Assembly (NCBI GenBank): GCA_964416645.1
Contig: CAYQEZ010000027.1
Coordinates: 1 to 24,672 of the forward strand
Origin: GCA-002282575 sp964416645
GTDB taxonomy: Bacteria > Pseudomonadota > Gammaproteobacteria > Thiomicrospirales > Thiomicrospiraceae
DNA length: 24,672 nucleotides
Direction: 5' to 3'
This document shows positions 7,425-15,367 of this stretch, piece after piece (the first letter of the stretch is position 1; each line of letters starts with the position of its first letter). Under the pieces are notes generated by a model. That model saw only the letters and a program-made list of their open reading frames with translations. It did not search any database and was not told the origin of the DNA. The translations under genes and the position numbers were made by a program.

Positions 7425-8723
7425 ATGAAAGAAGAAGCACCGACAACAGCCTGCCCAATTGAGCAGGCTGTTTTGTTATTTAAATCCGCTTATGGTCATC
7501 GACCGGTTGTCTTGGCGTTTAGTGGTGGTATGGATTCGACAGTATTACTGCATGCTTTGGTCAAGCAAGGATTAACGCTTAAGATTGTGCATGTTCATCA
7601 TGGATTGCAAGCTGTCGCCGATGATTGGGTCTTGCATGCGCAGCAGCAGGCTCGACATTATGGTGTCGAGTGCCATATTGACCGCATACAGCTAGCAGAT
7701 AAGTCTCGTCGAGGTATGGAAGATTTGGCTCGTAGCGCACGCTACACAGCCTTATGGCAACAAGTACCGAATCAAGGTGTGCTGTTAACGGCGCATCATC
7801 AGCGCGATCAAGCCGAGACAGTATTGCTTCGTTTACTGCGCGGAGCCGGTGTGAAAGGCTTGGCTGCGATACATACTGAGCAAAGCTTCGATCATCAACG
7901 CTGTCTTTATCGTCCGCTTTTGTCTGTCAGTTATGAAGCCATGCTGGCCTATGCGCAACGACATCAACTCAGCTGGGTAGAAGACCCAACGAATCAGCAA
8001 GCGGTTGCGTTGCGTAATCAGATCAGACATGTGTTATTTCCGATAATGCGTCAATTTCAACCGGCTTTAGAGAAAAAAATCGCCCAAACCGCTTTGTATT
8101 GCCAAGAAGCTGATGCTTTATTGATGGAGATGGCTTCTGAGGATTGGCAAAAACTGCATCTATCCGAACAGTGTTGGTCGTTAAGCCTTTGGCAATCACT
8201 TTCTTGGCCACGTGCGCGTCAGGCGTTAGCTTATCGGTTAATGATGTTAGGGGAAAGTTTAACAGCCTCTCAATGGCAGCAGGTCAACCAGCAGTTTTAT
8301 CAGCGTGTTTCGTCTCAAACCCATCCTGAGTTGTGTTTGTCACAACATAAGCTAGTGCTTGCCGATGATAAAGGTTGTTGTCTACCACTCTCTTGGTTGG
8401 TCGCTCCTGCTGAACAGACTTTAAGTTTAACGCAACAAAAACAACGGATTGTATGGGTTTATTGGTTAAATATCGCACTGAGCATCAAGCAGAGTAGCCT
8501 GACGATTAAGCTTGTGCCACGTCAGGGTGGAGAAAAGGTCAGTGTTGATGGCAAGATGAGAAGCCTAAAAAACTGGTTGCAAAAAGCACATATTCCGCAT
8601 TGGCAAATGGCGCTTTGGCCAGTGATTTACGATGAACAAGACCAGCTGTTAGGCTGGCCAGGTATGCCATCACACTGGTGGCGTGAGCACATAGAGTGTG
8701 AGGCTATTTTCCCTAGTTGTTAG
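7425..8723 (+). CDS. tilS: tRNA(Ile)-lysidine synthase
   Basis: TilS attaches lysine to C34 of the CAU anticodon of tRNA-Ile2, switching its identity from Met to Ile; it is usually essential. The PP-loop ATP pyrophosphatase motif SGGMDS is at residues 33-38. Further family blocks are VHVHHGL, LLTAHHQRDQAETVLLRLLRGAG and WVEDPTN. The C-terminal TilS-C region includes GGEKVSVDGKMRSLKNWLQ. The 432 residues are normal for gammaproteobacteria. It follows accA by seven bases with no good ribosome site of its own, so translation may be coupled to accA. Codons 7-17 form a strong terminator-like stem-loop at 7445-7474, which may limit expression. The 3' end overlaps the convergent LysR gene by 11 bases. 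Confidence 0.95.
   Translation: MKEEAPTTACPIEQAVLLFKSAYGHRPVVLAFSGGMDSTVLLHALVKQGLTLKIVHVHHGLQAVADDWVLHAQQQARHYGVECHIDRIQLADKSRRGMEDLARSARYTALWQQVPNQGVLLTAHHQRDQAETVLLRLLRGAGVKGLAAIHTEQSFDHQRCLYRPLLSVSYEAMLAYAQRHQLSWVEDPTNQQAVALRNQIRHVLFPIMRQFQPALEKKIAQTALYCQEADALLMEMASEDWQKLHLSEQCWSLSLWQSLSWPRARQALAYRLMMLGESLTASQWQQVNQQFYQRVSSQTHPELCLSQHKLVLADDKGCCLPLSWLVAPAEQTLSLTQQKQRIVWVYWLNIALSIKQSSLTIKLVPRQGGEKVSVDGKMRSLKNWLQKAHIPHWQMALWPVIYDEQDQLLGWPGMPSHWWREHIECEAIFPSC
7445..7474 (+). terminator. Terminator/attenuator-like hairpin inside the 5' end of tilS
   Basis: A perfect 10-bp stem, AACAGCCTGC (7445-7454) with GCAGGCTGTT (7463-7472), has an 8-base loop. It is followed by a T-rich run (TTTTGTTATTT from 7471) and starts 28 bases after the accA stop. 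It has the shape of an intrinsic terminator but lies in tilS codons 7-17. It may end most accA transcripts. Confidence 0.6.
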
Positions 8724-9654
8724 GAACATCTTCTGGAATAATAAAGCCTTCTTTACGCGCCTGTTCTTTACAGTATTGCTCAGCAAATTCCAGTAATTGC
8801 CCAACAGCACGATGGCGAAATTTATGACGTTGACGCACATGCGAGAAAGGACGTAATAGGGGTGGGTTGAGCGGAATGGCTTTGAGCGTACCCAGTTTAA
8901 TTTCTTTACTGAGTGTCGTGCGTGAGCTAATCGCTACACCCACTTCGGATTCGACAGCCATTTTAACTGATTCGGGGCTACCTAATTCCATGACAATATC
9001 AAAGTCGATGAAGTTCATGCCCGCATTACGCATATATTCATCAATGACTGCACGAGAGCCAGAACCTTCTTCACGTAAAATGAAAGGATACTGGGTCAAC
9101 TGTTCTGGTCTAATAGTGTCAAACGCTGCCAAAGGGTGATCGGGTGGAACAATCACCACCAGCTCATCTAAACGACAGGTAATAACTTCTAAGTTTTTGT
9201 TGTACACCGGCGCTTCAACAATACCCAAATCAAGTAAATTGTTTTCAACCATAGAGACAATCGCATCGGTGTTACCCACTTGTAAGCGTAGGGTGACATC
9301 GGGGAATTGCTTTTTGAACACACCCAATAAGCGCGGCAACAGGTATTCAGCAATGGTGGTACTAGCACCGATTACCAAGGCACCGGTAATATCGCCGGTT
9401 AAATCCTTAACATCATTCGCCATTTTGGCGTAGGATTCCAGAATTTGTTCGGCATAATCATAAACCACACGACCCGCTTCGGTTAGGGTAATTTTGTTGT
9501 GTGTTCGATCAAACAAGCGCGTGTTAAACGCATCTTCCAATTGCTTAATTTGAAAAGTAACCGCAGGTTGCGTCATGTGCAGAATTTCTGCTGCTTTGGT
9601 AAAGCTCATAACGCGGGCAACAGTGTGGAAAACTTGCAGTCTACGGTCTGCCAT
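8713..9654 (-). CDS. LysR-family transcriptional regulator (CysL/YeiE-like)
   Basis: This 313-residue LysR-type DNA-binding regulator has a winged helix-turn-helix at residues 1-60 (FTKAAEILHMTQPAVTFQIKQLE). It is followed by a helical linker and a periplasmic-binding-protein-like effector domain from about residue 90 (GALVIGASTTIAEYLLPRLL ...). The effector-domain style, including ILREEGSGSR, resembles the CysL/YeiE/CbbR side of the family. The ligand cannot be read from the sequence. No target operon lies divergently; upstream is the 3' end of gcvH. The leader contains its own promoter and two palindromes, which suggests autoregulation. Its last 11 bases overlap tilS on the opposite strand, so the two transcripts converge without a visible terminator. 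Confidence 0.9.
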   Translation of the reverse strand: MADRRLQVFHTVARVMSFTKAAEILHMTQPAVTFQIKQLEDAFNTRLFDRTHNKITLTEAGRVVYDYAEQILESYAKMANDVKDLTGDITGALVIGASTTIAEYLLPRLLGVFKKQFPDVTLRLQVGNTDAIVSMVENNLLDLGIVEAPVYNKNLEVITCRLDELVVIVPPDHPLAAFDTIRPEQLTQYPFILREEGSGSRAVIDEYMRNAGMNFIDFDIVMELGSPESVKMAVESEVGVAISSRTTLSKEIKLGTLKAIPLNPPLLRPFSHVRQRHKFRHRAVGQLLEFAEQYCKEQARKEGFIIPEDVPNN

Positions 9655-9671
9655 TCAAAATATCCTCAGCG

Positions 9672-9699
9672 TGATTAATCAGCGTAATTTGTCTTACGC
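9672..9699 (-). promoter_or_regulatory. Two palindromes in the LysR leader (candidate autoregulatory operators)
   Basis: GCGTAA (9682-9687) and TTACGC (9694-9699) form an inverted repeat with a 6-base spacer just downstream of the -10. A perfect 10-base palindrome, TGATTAATCA, lies next to it at 9672-9681. Placement over the likely transcription start suits repression by the regulator itself. That function is inferred. Confidence 0.4.
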
Positions 9700-9728
9700 A
9701 TTATAAACGATAAATAAAATTTTGTCTG
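9700..9728 (-). promoter_or_regulatory. Promoter of the LysR gene
   Basis: Reading the minus strand, a perfect -10 TATAAT (9705-9700) is preceded by CAGACA (9728-9723) with a 17-base spacer. The -35 matches four of six consensus bases. This implies that the regulator is transcribed separately from the gcvH operon. Confidence 0.6.
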
Positions 9729-9781
9729 TAATCCAAAAAACTTGTGCAGTAGTATAAATTACGTATCCAATTTAACTAGGA

Positions 9782-10165
9782 TTAGTTCAGTTTATTGTCG
9801 TAGTCACTAGCATTCATTAAACCGTCTAATTGGTTTTTATTAAATGCTTGAAGTTGAAATAGCCAACCATCGCTGTAGGGTTCGTCATTGATTAGTTCAG
9901 GGGTTCCGTCTAGTTTTTCATTAACAGCAACAATAACTCCATCGACGGGAGCATGAACGTCTGAGGCGGCTTTAACCGATTCTAATACGCAACAAGCCTG
10001 TTTTGCTGTGACCTGGCTTCCAACGCTGGGTAAGCTAGCATGAACGACATCACCTAATGCTTGTTGAGCATAGTCACTAATGCCCACGGTATAGATTTCG
10101 TCTTGCTCCGTAGCAATAATCCATTCATGCGTATTGGCATAACGACGATCATTTGGATGGTTCAT
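9782..10165 (-). CDS. gcvH: Glycine cleavage system H protein
   Basis: GcvH is the small lipoyl carrier that shuttles the aminomethyl group between the P, T and L proteins of the glycine cleavage system, and in some bacteria it also feeds lipoate relay. The 127-residue protein has the full fold and the lipoylation site Lys65 in ESVKAASD. YANTHEWI near the start and SDGWLFQL near the end are typical. Its start ATG lies inside the preceding channel gene (17-base overlap) with GGAG seven bases upstream, so translation is coupled to that gene. In E. coli the same neighbourhood continues as gcvT-gcvH-gcvP. Here gcvT and gcvP are absent and must be elsewhere if the pathway is complete. Confidence 0.95.
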   Translation of the reverse strand: MNHPNDRRYANTHEWIIATEQDEIYTVGISDYAQQALGDVVHASLPSVGSQVTAKQACCVLESVKAASDVHAPVDGVIVAVNEKLDGTPELINDEPYSDGWLFQLQAFNKNQLDGLMNASDYDNKLN

Positions 10166-11063
10166 GTAGGTGCTCCGCTGTTAATGATATGGGTTGATTG
10201 GTTGAGGTGGGTTGCGCAAGCCGTTGCTCAATGCGTTCTAAGCGTTGGCTTAATTGTATAATAAGAGCTTCTAGCTGAGCATTATCGCGCTTTTCGTTTT
10301 GAATTTGCAGTGCCGATAAGGCTTTCTGATTTTCTTTAAGTGTTTGCAGTAGCTCTTTATCTCTTTCGATTTCATCTTCACCCACCATATAAGCTGCTAA
10401 TTGCGCTGTTAATAGCGAGAAAAAGACGGTACCCAAAATAATAATCAGCGCACCAAAAATACGTCCTTCTGTACTGGTAGGTACAATGTCACCATAGCCG
10501 ACAGTTGCCATAGTAGCCAGTGACCACCAAAGACCTTCCTCTAAATTGTGTACGGAAGGATCAATACTATGGATAACAATACCGCTTAGAATGACAATAA
10601 CTACAAATACCAGTAGGATAGCACCCAGTTGGCTAATGCGAAATAGGCGTTGAAGTCCGCGATGCATTTCGGTGAGATAACGTATCAAAACCATAAATTG
10701 CACAACACGCAAAATAATGGCATAAGGGATGCTGCTGAGAATTAACGGAAATGTGAGTAGAATAATTGGGATGTTAAGCCAATTGGTTTTGAGATAATGC
10801 CAAGGGTTTTGAACCATAATCAGCATAATCGCCATTTCAACAATAAGCACAATCCAAATCAGCCAGCTGGCTAGGAGCATCCAATCATCAACGATTTTAA
10901 ATTCAGGCAATTGGTCGACCAACCACATGATGGGTACAAGTAAAATAAAAGCAGCGACAATAATGTTAAAAATACCACTTAATTTAATGGCTAATGGGTT
11001 TTCGTCTTGAGCAATACCCGATAAGCCAATTTTGTGGAAAATCATTGGGCGCGGTTTGCTCAT
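10149..11063 (-). CDS. Voltage-gated-type potassium channel protein with C-terminal coiled coil
   Basis: This 304-residue inner-membrane protein has the potassium selectivity filter TVGYGD (residues 187-192) in a pore loop preceded by EEGLWWSLAT. Predicted membrane segments are about 31-49, 63-85, 95-112, 113-130 (S4-like but with few charges, Arg119 and Arg128), 147-166 and 203-226. That is the six-segment Kv layout rather than the two-segment KcsA type. Residues 230-285 are charged, with heptad-like hydrophobic spacing, and probably form a cytosolic coiled coil for tetramerisation. No RCK/TrkA-N nucleotide-binding domain is present. The weak S4 suggests little true voltage sensing. Its ATG overlaps the stop of the upstream ubiquinone gene (ATGA), and its 3' end overlaps gcvH. 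Its role within this operon is unknown. Confidence 0.88.
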   Translation of the reverse strand: MSKPRPMIFHKIGLSGIAQDENPLAIKLSGIFNIIVAAFILLVPIMWLVDQLPEFKIVDDWMLLASWLIWIVLIVEMAIMLIMVQNPWHYLKTNWLNIPIILLTFPLILSSIPYAIILRVVQFMVLIRYLTEMHRGLQRLFRISQLGAILLVFVVIVILSGIVIHSIDPSVHNLEEGLWWSLATMATVGYGDIVPTSTEGRIFGALIIILGTVFFSLLTAQLAAYMVGEDEIERDKELLQTLKENQKALSALQIQNEKRDNAQLEALIIQLSQRLERIEQRLAQPTSTNQPISLTAEHLHEPSK

Positions 11064-12271
11064 CTTTTCATCACCTTAAGCCCGGTTAAGCGACCGTAAA
11101 GTCCTTGTGCAGATAGCAAGGCATTCATGGTTGGAAGTTGCATTAAGGGTTGAGCTAAGCGTCTTAATCCGCTTGGGATAGGATGGTTGGAAAATAGCCA
11201 ATTGAAACCATCCATACTCGCTTGTACTAAGCTGGCGTCGTGCAAACGAGCGCGTTCATAATGTCTTAACACACGTTCATCACCAATGGGTTGGCAGTGA
11301 GCCAGTGCATCTTTTAGTGACGATTGCAAGGCAATCACATCTAAAAATCCCAAGTTGACACCTTGACCCGCTTGAGGATGAACTGTATGCGCTGCGTCAC
11401 CCATCAACACCGCATTCTGACCGATATAGTGTTCGGTTTGTCGTTTAACGAGTGGAAAGGCTGCCAGCGGTCCGACTGGCGTTAATTGACCCAGCATGAA
11501 TGCTGAAGCCTGTGTCATGGCTTGGCTTTGTTGCTCAGGGTTCAACGAAAGCCTGTGCTCAACTTCGCTAGAAGGAACATACCAAGCGATAGAACAGGTT
11601 TTTTCTGCCAAGGGTAGTAAGGCAAAAGGACCCTCGTTACGGTAGTGTTGCCAGCAAGTTTGCTGGTGATCTCGTTCGCTGGTTACTGTGCCAACAATAC
11701 AATGCTGATAATAGTCACGAATACTTTGTTCAAAGCCTAACCAGCGGCGAACTTGGCTATTCGCTCCATCAGCACCAATGAGCAGAGATGTGCGTATCAT
11801 CTGTCCGCTAGATAGCGTTACGCGCCAATGACCATTGGCTTCTTGAGTAGCCGCTGTCGGCGTTGCTTGTTCTATTTGACACAATGGCTGTTGCTTTAAC
11901 ACTGACCAAATGGCGGCAGTAATGACATCATTTTCGATTAAATAGCCCAAATTGGGTTCATGTAAATCTTGCGCATCGAGCAGGGTACGAAAGCCATTTT
12001 CATCTTGAATGTGCATACGGGTAAAAGGAAGCAAACGACGTGCTTCTATCTCTGACCATACCCCTAAGTGTTTGAGCAGTTGTTCACTACTGCGTTGAAT
12101 GGCACTGACCCTTAAACGGTAGGGGAGTTGATTGTCTCGACACGCATCGACAGGATTCGCTTCGACTAAGGTGACAGGTAGACCAAGTTGACAGAGCGCC
12201 AGCGCAGCACAGGCACCGACCATGCCACCTCCAATAATGAGAATCGGTTCTGATTGTGCGTTGTTCATCAT
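11060..12271 (-). CDS. FAD-dependent ubiquinone-biosynthesis hydroxylase (UbiI/UbiF type)
   Basis: This aromatic-ring hydroxylase belongs to the UbiH/COQ6 flavoprotein family and uses FAD and O2 in ubiquinone synthesis. In its 403 residues the motifs in order are the dinucleotide-binding GGGMVGA near the N-terminus, the DG motif GADGANSQVRRW, and the GD motif MGDAAHTVHPQAGQGVNLGFLD that closes the flavin site. Details such as LRVSAI, LGVW and LGYLIEN resemble both UbiF (C6) and UbiI (C5) of E. coli, and I cannot decide between them. The position next to ubiH matches E. coli ubiI. I chose ATG 12271, which overlaps the ubiH stop as TGATG; a TTG three bases upstream is also open. It is translationally coupled to ubiH before it and to the channel gene after it. 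Confidence 0.93.
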   Translation of the reverse strand: MMNNAQSEPILIIGGGMVGACAALALCQLGLPVTLVEANPVDACRDNQLPYRLRVSAIQRSSEQLLKHLGVWSEIEARRLLPFTRMHIQDENGFRTLLDAQDLHEPNLGYLIENDVITAAIWSVLKQQPLCQIEQATPTAATQEANGHWRVTLSSGQMIRTSLLIGADGANSQVRRWLGFEQSIRDYYQHCIVGTVTSERDHQQTCWQHYRNEGPFALLPLAEKTCSIAWYVPSSEVEHRLSLNPEQQSQAMTQASAFMLGQLTPVGPLAAFPLVKRQTEHYIGQNAVLMGDAAHTVHPQAGQGVNLGFLDVIALQSSLKDALAHCQPIGDERVLRHYERARLHDASLVQASMDGFNWLFSNHPIPSGLRRLAQPLMQLPTMNALLSAQGLYGRLTGLKVMKR

Positions 12272-13452
12272 CAATACCCCATTGCCATGCGCGTAATACG
12301 CTTTTTTAGCGGTGTCATGACATTAAGTAAGGTTAAGCCCGCACTGGCAACACTCCGCACTAAGGCTTGTGGATGTGAAAACAGCGTGACGAGCCCATGC
12401 GTGGCGCGCATAATTCGGCGATGGTCTTTAAGCCGAGCATCAGCCATTTCAAACCATGCCTGTTCGTCGGCATCTTGACTCCAAGCGACCACCGCTTGCA
12501 CATCGCGAATACCCAGATTTAAGCCTTGTCCCGCTACGGGGTGTTGTGTATGGGCGGCATTACCGATTAATAATACTCGCCCAGATTGAATGCGTTCGGG
12601 TTTCACTTCTACCAGTGGATAATGAGTTACCTCACTGACGTCAGCTATCTTAGGCAGTGCCTTACCCAGTTGCGCATTAACGCGTTCAACCAAGTCATTA
12701 TGATCCATATGAATGACATGATCGATATCGGTTAAGTCGTAACAATAAATCAGTTTAACCTGAAAAGGATCAGCCAAGGGCAACATGGCAGTGGGACCAG
12801 AAGGGGTAAAGCGTTCTACTGCACCTTGCTGATGCGGTTCGCTTAGTGTGCCGATACAGGTCATGAGTTGATGCGGATAATGTCGTGTTTCACTACTAAT
12901 CGCGAGTTGTGTTCGAATCCAAGAATGAGCGCCATCGGCTGCAAAAAGACGGTCGGCTTGCCACTCTTGTGGAACGGGTTCATCACTCACGCTTCCCGTT
13001 AAAACGACTTGTTCATTTTTTTGTGTCAGACTATTTAGCTGCACGCCAGTAATGAACTGAATTTGAGTTTGCTTGAGCAGCGCAAAAATGACTTCACCTA
13101 AGGCACCTTGTGCAATGGTATAACCTAAGGCGGGTACGCCTTGTTGGGTGGCTGTCATTAGCATGGAACCCAAGTGGCCTTTGCTTGAAGTATGGATATG
13201 GGTGATGGGTGTTAGCCTAGTGGTTAAGTCGGTCAGTTTGAGGGTGTGCGTTAACCATTCCACGCTTTGCGGTGTCAAAGCTAATTGACGATTATCGTAA
13301 CTACTGGGTAGGCAGTGAGCAGGCAGTGCTTCTTTTTCCAGCAGCGTTACTTGCCATCCTTGTTGCCATAGCCCTAAAGCAGTGAGTGCGCCGACTGGGC
13401 CAGCACCAACTACCAGCGCACTGGATTGTGGTTTTAGTGTCGTTGCATCCAT
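12271..13452 (-). CDS. ubiH: 2-octaprenyl-6-methoxyphenol hydroxylase (UbiH)
   Basis: This FAD monooxygenase is assigned to ubiquinone ring C1 hydroxylation. In 393 residues it has VVGAGPVGALTALGL (FAD/ADP binding), a DG motif FAADGAHSWIRTQL and the variant GD motif GNAAHTQHPVAGQGLNLGIRD. The Gly-Asn in place of Gly-Asp, and HTSSKGHLGSM near residue 95, are typical of UbiH and separate it from its neighbour. Its start lies 19 bases inside the end of pepP and its stop overlaps the next start by one base. This is the conserved pepP-ubiH-ubiI order of gammaproteobacteria. It acts at the inner-membrane face, probably within the Ubi complex. Confidence 0.94.
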   Translation of the reverse strand: MDATTLKPQSSALVVGAGPVGALTALGLWQQGWQVTLLEKEALPAHCLPSSYDNRQLALTPQSVEWLTHTLKLTDLTTRLTPITHIHTSSKGHLGSMLMTATQQGVPALGYTIAQGALGEVIFALLKQTQIQFITGVQLNSLTQKNEQVVLTGSVSDEPVPQEWQADRLFAADGAHSWIRTQLAISSETRHYPHQLMTCIGTLSEPHQQGAVERFTPSGPTAMLPLADPFQVKLIYCYDLTDIDHVIHMDHNDLVERVNAQLGKALPKIADVSEVTHYPLVEVKPERIQSGRVLLIGNAAHTQHPVAGQGLNLGIRDVQAVVAWSQDADEQAWFEMADARLKDHRRIMRATHGLVTLFSHPQALVRSVASAGLTLLNVMTPLKKRITRMAMGY

Positions 13453-14744
13453 GCTTCTATCTCCTCAACACTGCGTGGTAAGCCAGCCGTTAAGCATTCA
13501 TAACCCGTTTCTGTGACCAACACCGAGTCTTCGATACGCACGCCAATACCACGCCAACGGGCTTCGACTTGCTGGTTATCAGGGCTGATGTAAATGCCAG
13601 GTTCGACCGTCAAAGCCATACCAACTTTAAGCACTCGCCACTGACCGTTCACTTTATACTGTCCCACATCGTGCACATCGTTGCCGAGCCAATGTCCGGT
13701 TTGGTGCATATAAAAGGCTTTATAACTGCCCGTTTCTAGCGCATTTTCTAGCGTATCATGCAGTAACCCTAAATCAATTAATCCTTGGCAAATCACTCTG
13801 ACAGCCGCTTGGTGTGGCGCATCGTAGGGCGTGCCTGGCTGAATGAGTTTCAGTGCCGCTTGTTGTGCTTCTAGCACCAAGTTGTAAATAGTGGCTTGTT
13901 CGGTCAAAAAGCGACCGCTAAGAGGGAAAGTATGGGTACAGTCTCCCGCATAACCATCCATCTCAGCACCAGCATCAATCAATACGAGGTTTGATGCATG
14001 CAAAGGGGCATTATTTTCGTTGTAGTGGAGCACGCAAGCATTTTCACCAGAAGCCACAATGCTATTAAACGCCTGATGATTTGCGCCCTGTTGCTTGAAA
14101 GCGGTTTCTAGTGCCGCTTGTAAGTGATATTCAAACTGAGCTGTTTTAGCCGCTTGCATGGCCGCCAAGTGTCCTGCTACCGTTACCTTTGCCGCTTGTC
14201 TCAGTCCTGCTTGTGCAGCGGTATCTTTAATCAAGCGTTGTTCGTGCAATAATGGATCGAGATCGTTTATCTTTTGCGGTGCGCTAATCCCTAATCGAAT
14301 ACGGCGTTTGAGTTGCTGTATCGCGCTCATTACCGATGACAGCCATACATCACCTTGCTCAAAACTGAAATAAACAACCGACTTATCCGCCAAAGCGGTG
14401 ACTAAATCATTGGTTAGTTGCACTACATCCGCTGCCGAGTCCAGATCTAATACTTCGGGTGCTGCATCAATTCCCAGTCGATAACCATCCCAAATTTCTT
14501 TTTCTTTATCTTTAGCGCGGCACCAAAGATGGCTCTTATAACCATCACCTGTTTTACTGAGCATCAACACGGCATCGGGTTCATTAAATCCGGTGAGGAA
14601 ATAAAAATCACTCTGCGGTCGGAAAGGGTAGTGGGTGTCACGATTGCGAATCACTTCTTTACCAGAAGCAATCAGTGCAACGCTATTGTCCGTCATTGCC
14701 TGAAATAATTGCAGACGGCGTTGTTGAAAAACAGCGGTATTCAT
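13434..14744 (-). CDS. pepP: Xaa-Pro aminopeptidase (aminopeptidase P)
   Basis: PepP removes the N-terminal residue from peptides with proline in position two. The 436-residue protein has an N-terminal creatinase-like domain (NRDTHYPFRPQSDFYFLTGF) and a C-terminal pita-bread metallopeptidase fold. The five dinuclear metal ligands are Asp257 (LIDAGA), Asp268 (YAGDCTHTFP), His351 (TGHWLGNDVHDVG), Glu381 (TVEPGIY) and Glu405 (VRIEDS). All are present, so it should be active. It is the second gene of the operon, 19 bases after the UPF0149 gene, and overlaps ubiH by 19 bases. Length and sequence are ordinary for the family. Confidence 0.96.
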   Translation of the reverse strand: MNTAVFQQRRLQLFQAMTDNSVALIASGKEVIRNRDTHYPFRPQSDFYFLTGFNEPDAVLMLSKTGDGYKSHLWCRAKDKEKEIWDGYRLGIDAAPEVLDLDSAADVVQLTNDLVTALADKSVVYFSFEQGDVWLSSVMSAIQQLKRRIRLGISAPQKINDLDPLLHEQRLIKDTAAQAGLRQAAKVTVAGHLAAMQAAKTAQFEYHLQAALETAFKQQGANHQAFNSIVASGENACVLHYNENNAPLHASNLVLIDAGAEMDGYAGDCTHTFPLSGRFLTEQATIYNLVLEAQQAALKLIQPGTPYDAPHQAAVRVICQGLIDLGLLHDTLENALETGSYKAFYMHQTGHWLGNDVHDVGQYKVNGQWRVLKVGMALTVEPGIYISPDNQQVEARWRGIGVRIEDSVLVTETGYECLTAGLPRSVEEIEAWMQRH

Positions 14745-14763
14745 CTTGTTGTTATCCAGCAGG

Positions 14764-15303
14764 TTAATGGACCGTTGGTTTGGCTTCTGGCGCTAAGTGT
14801 TCGGCAATATGCCCAACGGCTAAACGCACGTATTCACTCAGGTCGGTGAAGTCACTTTCATCGGTATTGGACTCTTCCACACTACTTTCATCTAACTGGC
14901 TAATGTGCGTAATATCTTCAATCCACTCACGAAATTCTTGTGGTAATGTCTTCCAGTTTTGAATACGATTACCCAATCCCAAGCCATATAAATAGCCCTG
15001 ACAGAATTGCTGTAACGCATAAGCACGGTGTTTTAAAGGCTCGTCGTCACTGGGTAACAATAAGGTAATACTCAATGGGTCTTCGGCAAGTTGCTCGCTA
15101 CTGACATCGTGAATACGCTGAAAGTCTTTTAATAATTGCGCAGGCATACTGCTAATATCAAACTCTTTTACTAAGGCATCTAACCATGCTTTTAAATCCC
15201 AACTATCGTTACCTGCATTTAAGCCATGCCAAAAGCCATGCAAGAAGGCAGCATCTTCACGTAAAGAGGCTTTTAATGTTGAGTCAATTTGTGCATAATC
15301 CAT
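14764..15303 (-). CDS. ygfB: UPF0149 family protein (YgfB-like)
   Basis: The protein has 179 residues of largely helical, acidic sequence with the family landmarks FLHGFWHGLNAG near the N-terminus and LQQFCQGYLYGLGL in the middle, followed by an acidic Glu/Asp/Ser stretch near 140. The biochemical role of the family is poorly known; in Pseudomonas aeruginosa YgfB modulates a transcriptional activator pathway. The location immediately upstream of pepP is conserved in gammaproteobacteria and supports the identification. It is the first gene of the pepP-ubiH operon and is divergent from zapA with only 64 bases between starts. Its start codon sits in a CATG palindrome. Confidence 0.88.
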   Translation of the reverse strand: MDYAQIDSTLKASLREDAAFLHGFWHGLNAGNDSWDLKAWLDALVKEFDISSMPAQLLKDFQRIHDVSSEQLAEDPLSITLLLPSDDEPLKHRAYALQQFCQGYLYGLGLGNRIQNWKTLPQEFREWIEDITHISQLDESSVEESNTDESDFTDLSEYVRLAVGHIAEHLAPEAKPTVH

Positions 15304-15344
15304 GGTGCTGCGTTTTACCTTAAGAAAGTCGTTAAATTCTTCAC

Positions 15345-15353
15345 ATTATCGCA
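15345..15353 (-). promoter_or_regulatory. Extended -10 promoter element for the ygfB-pepP-ubiH operon
   Basis: The minus strand reads TGCGATAAT (15353-15345), an extended -10, which would start transcription near 15338. The same bases read on the plus strand give CATTAT, a possible -10 for zapA, so the two divergent promoters may overlap. The 64-base gap leaves little room for anything else. Confidence 0.35.
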
Positions 15354-15367
15354 CTAGGAATGATTGG

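Noticed and set aside
15302..15367. 22-residue N-terminal extension of ZapA
   Set aside because: It begins on the CATG palindrome that also starts ygfB. A proper ribosome site precedes 15368, and the shorter form matches the family.
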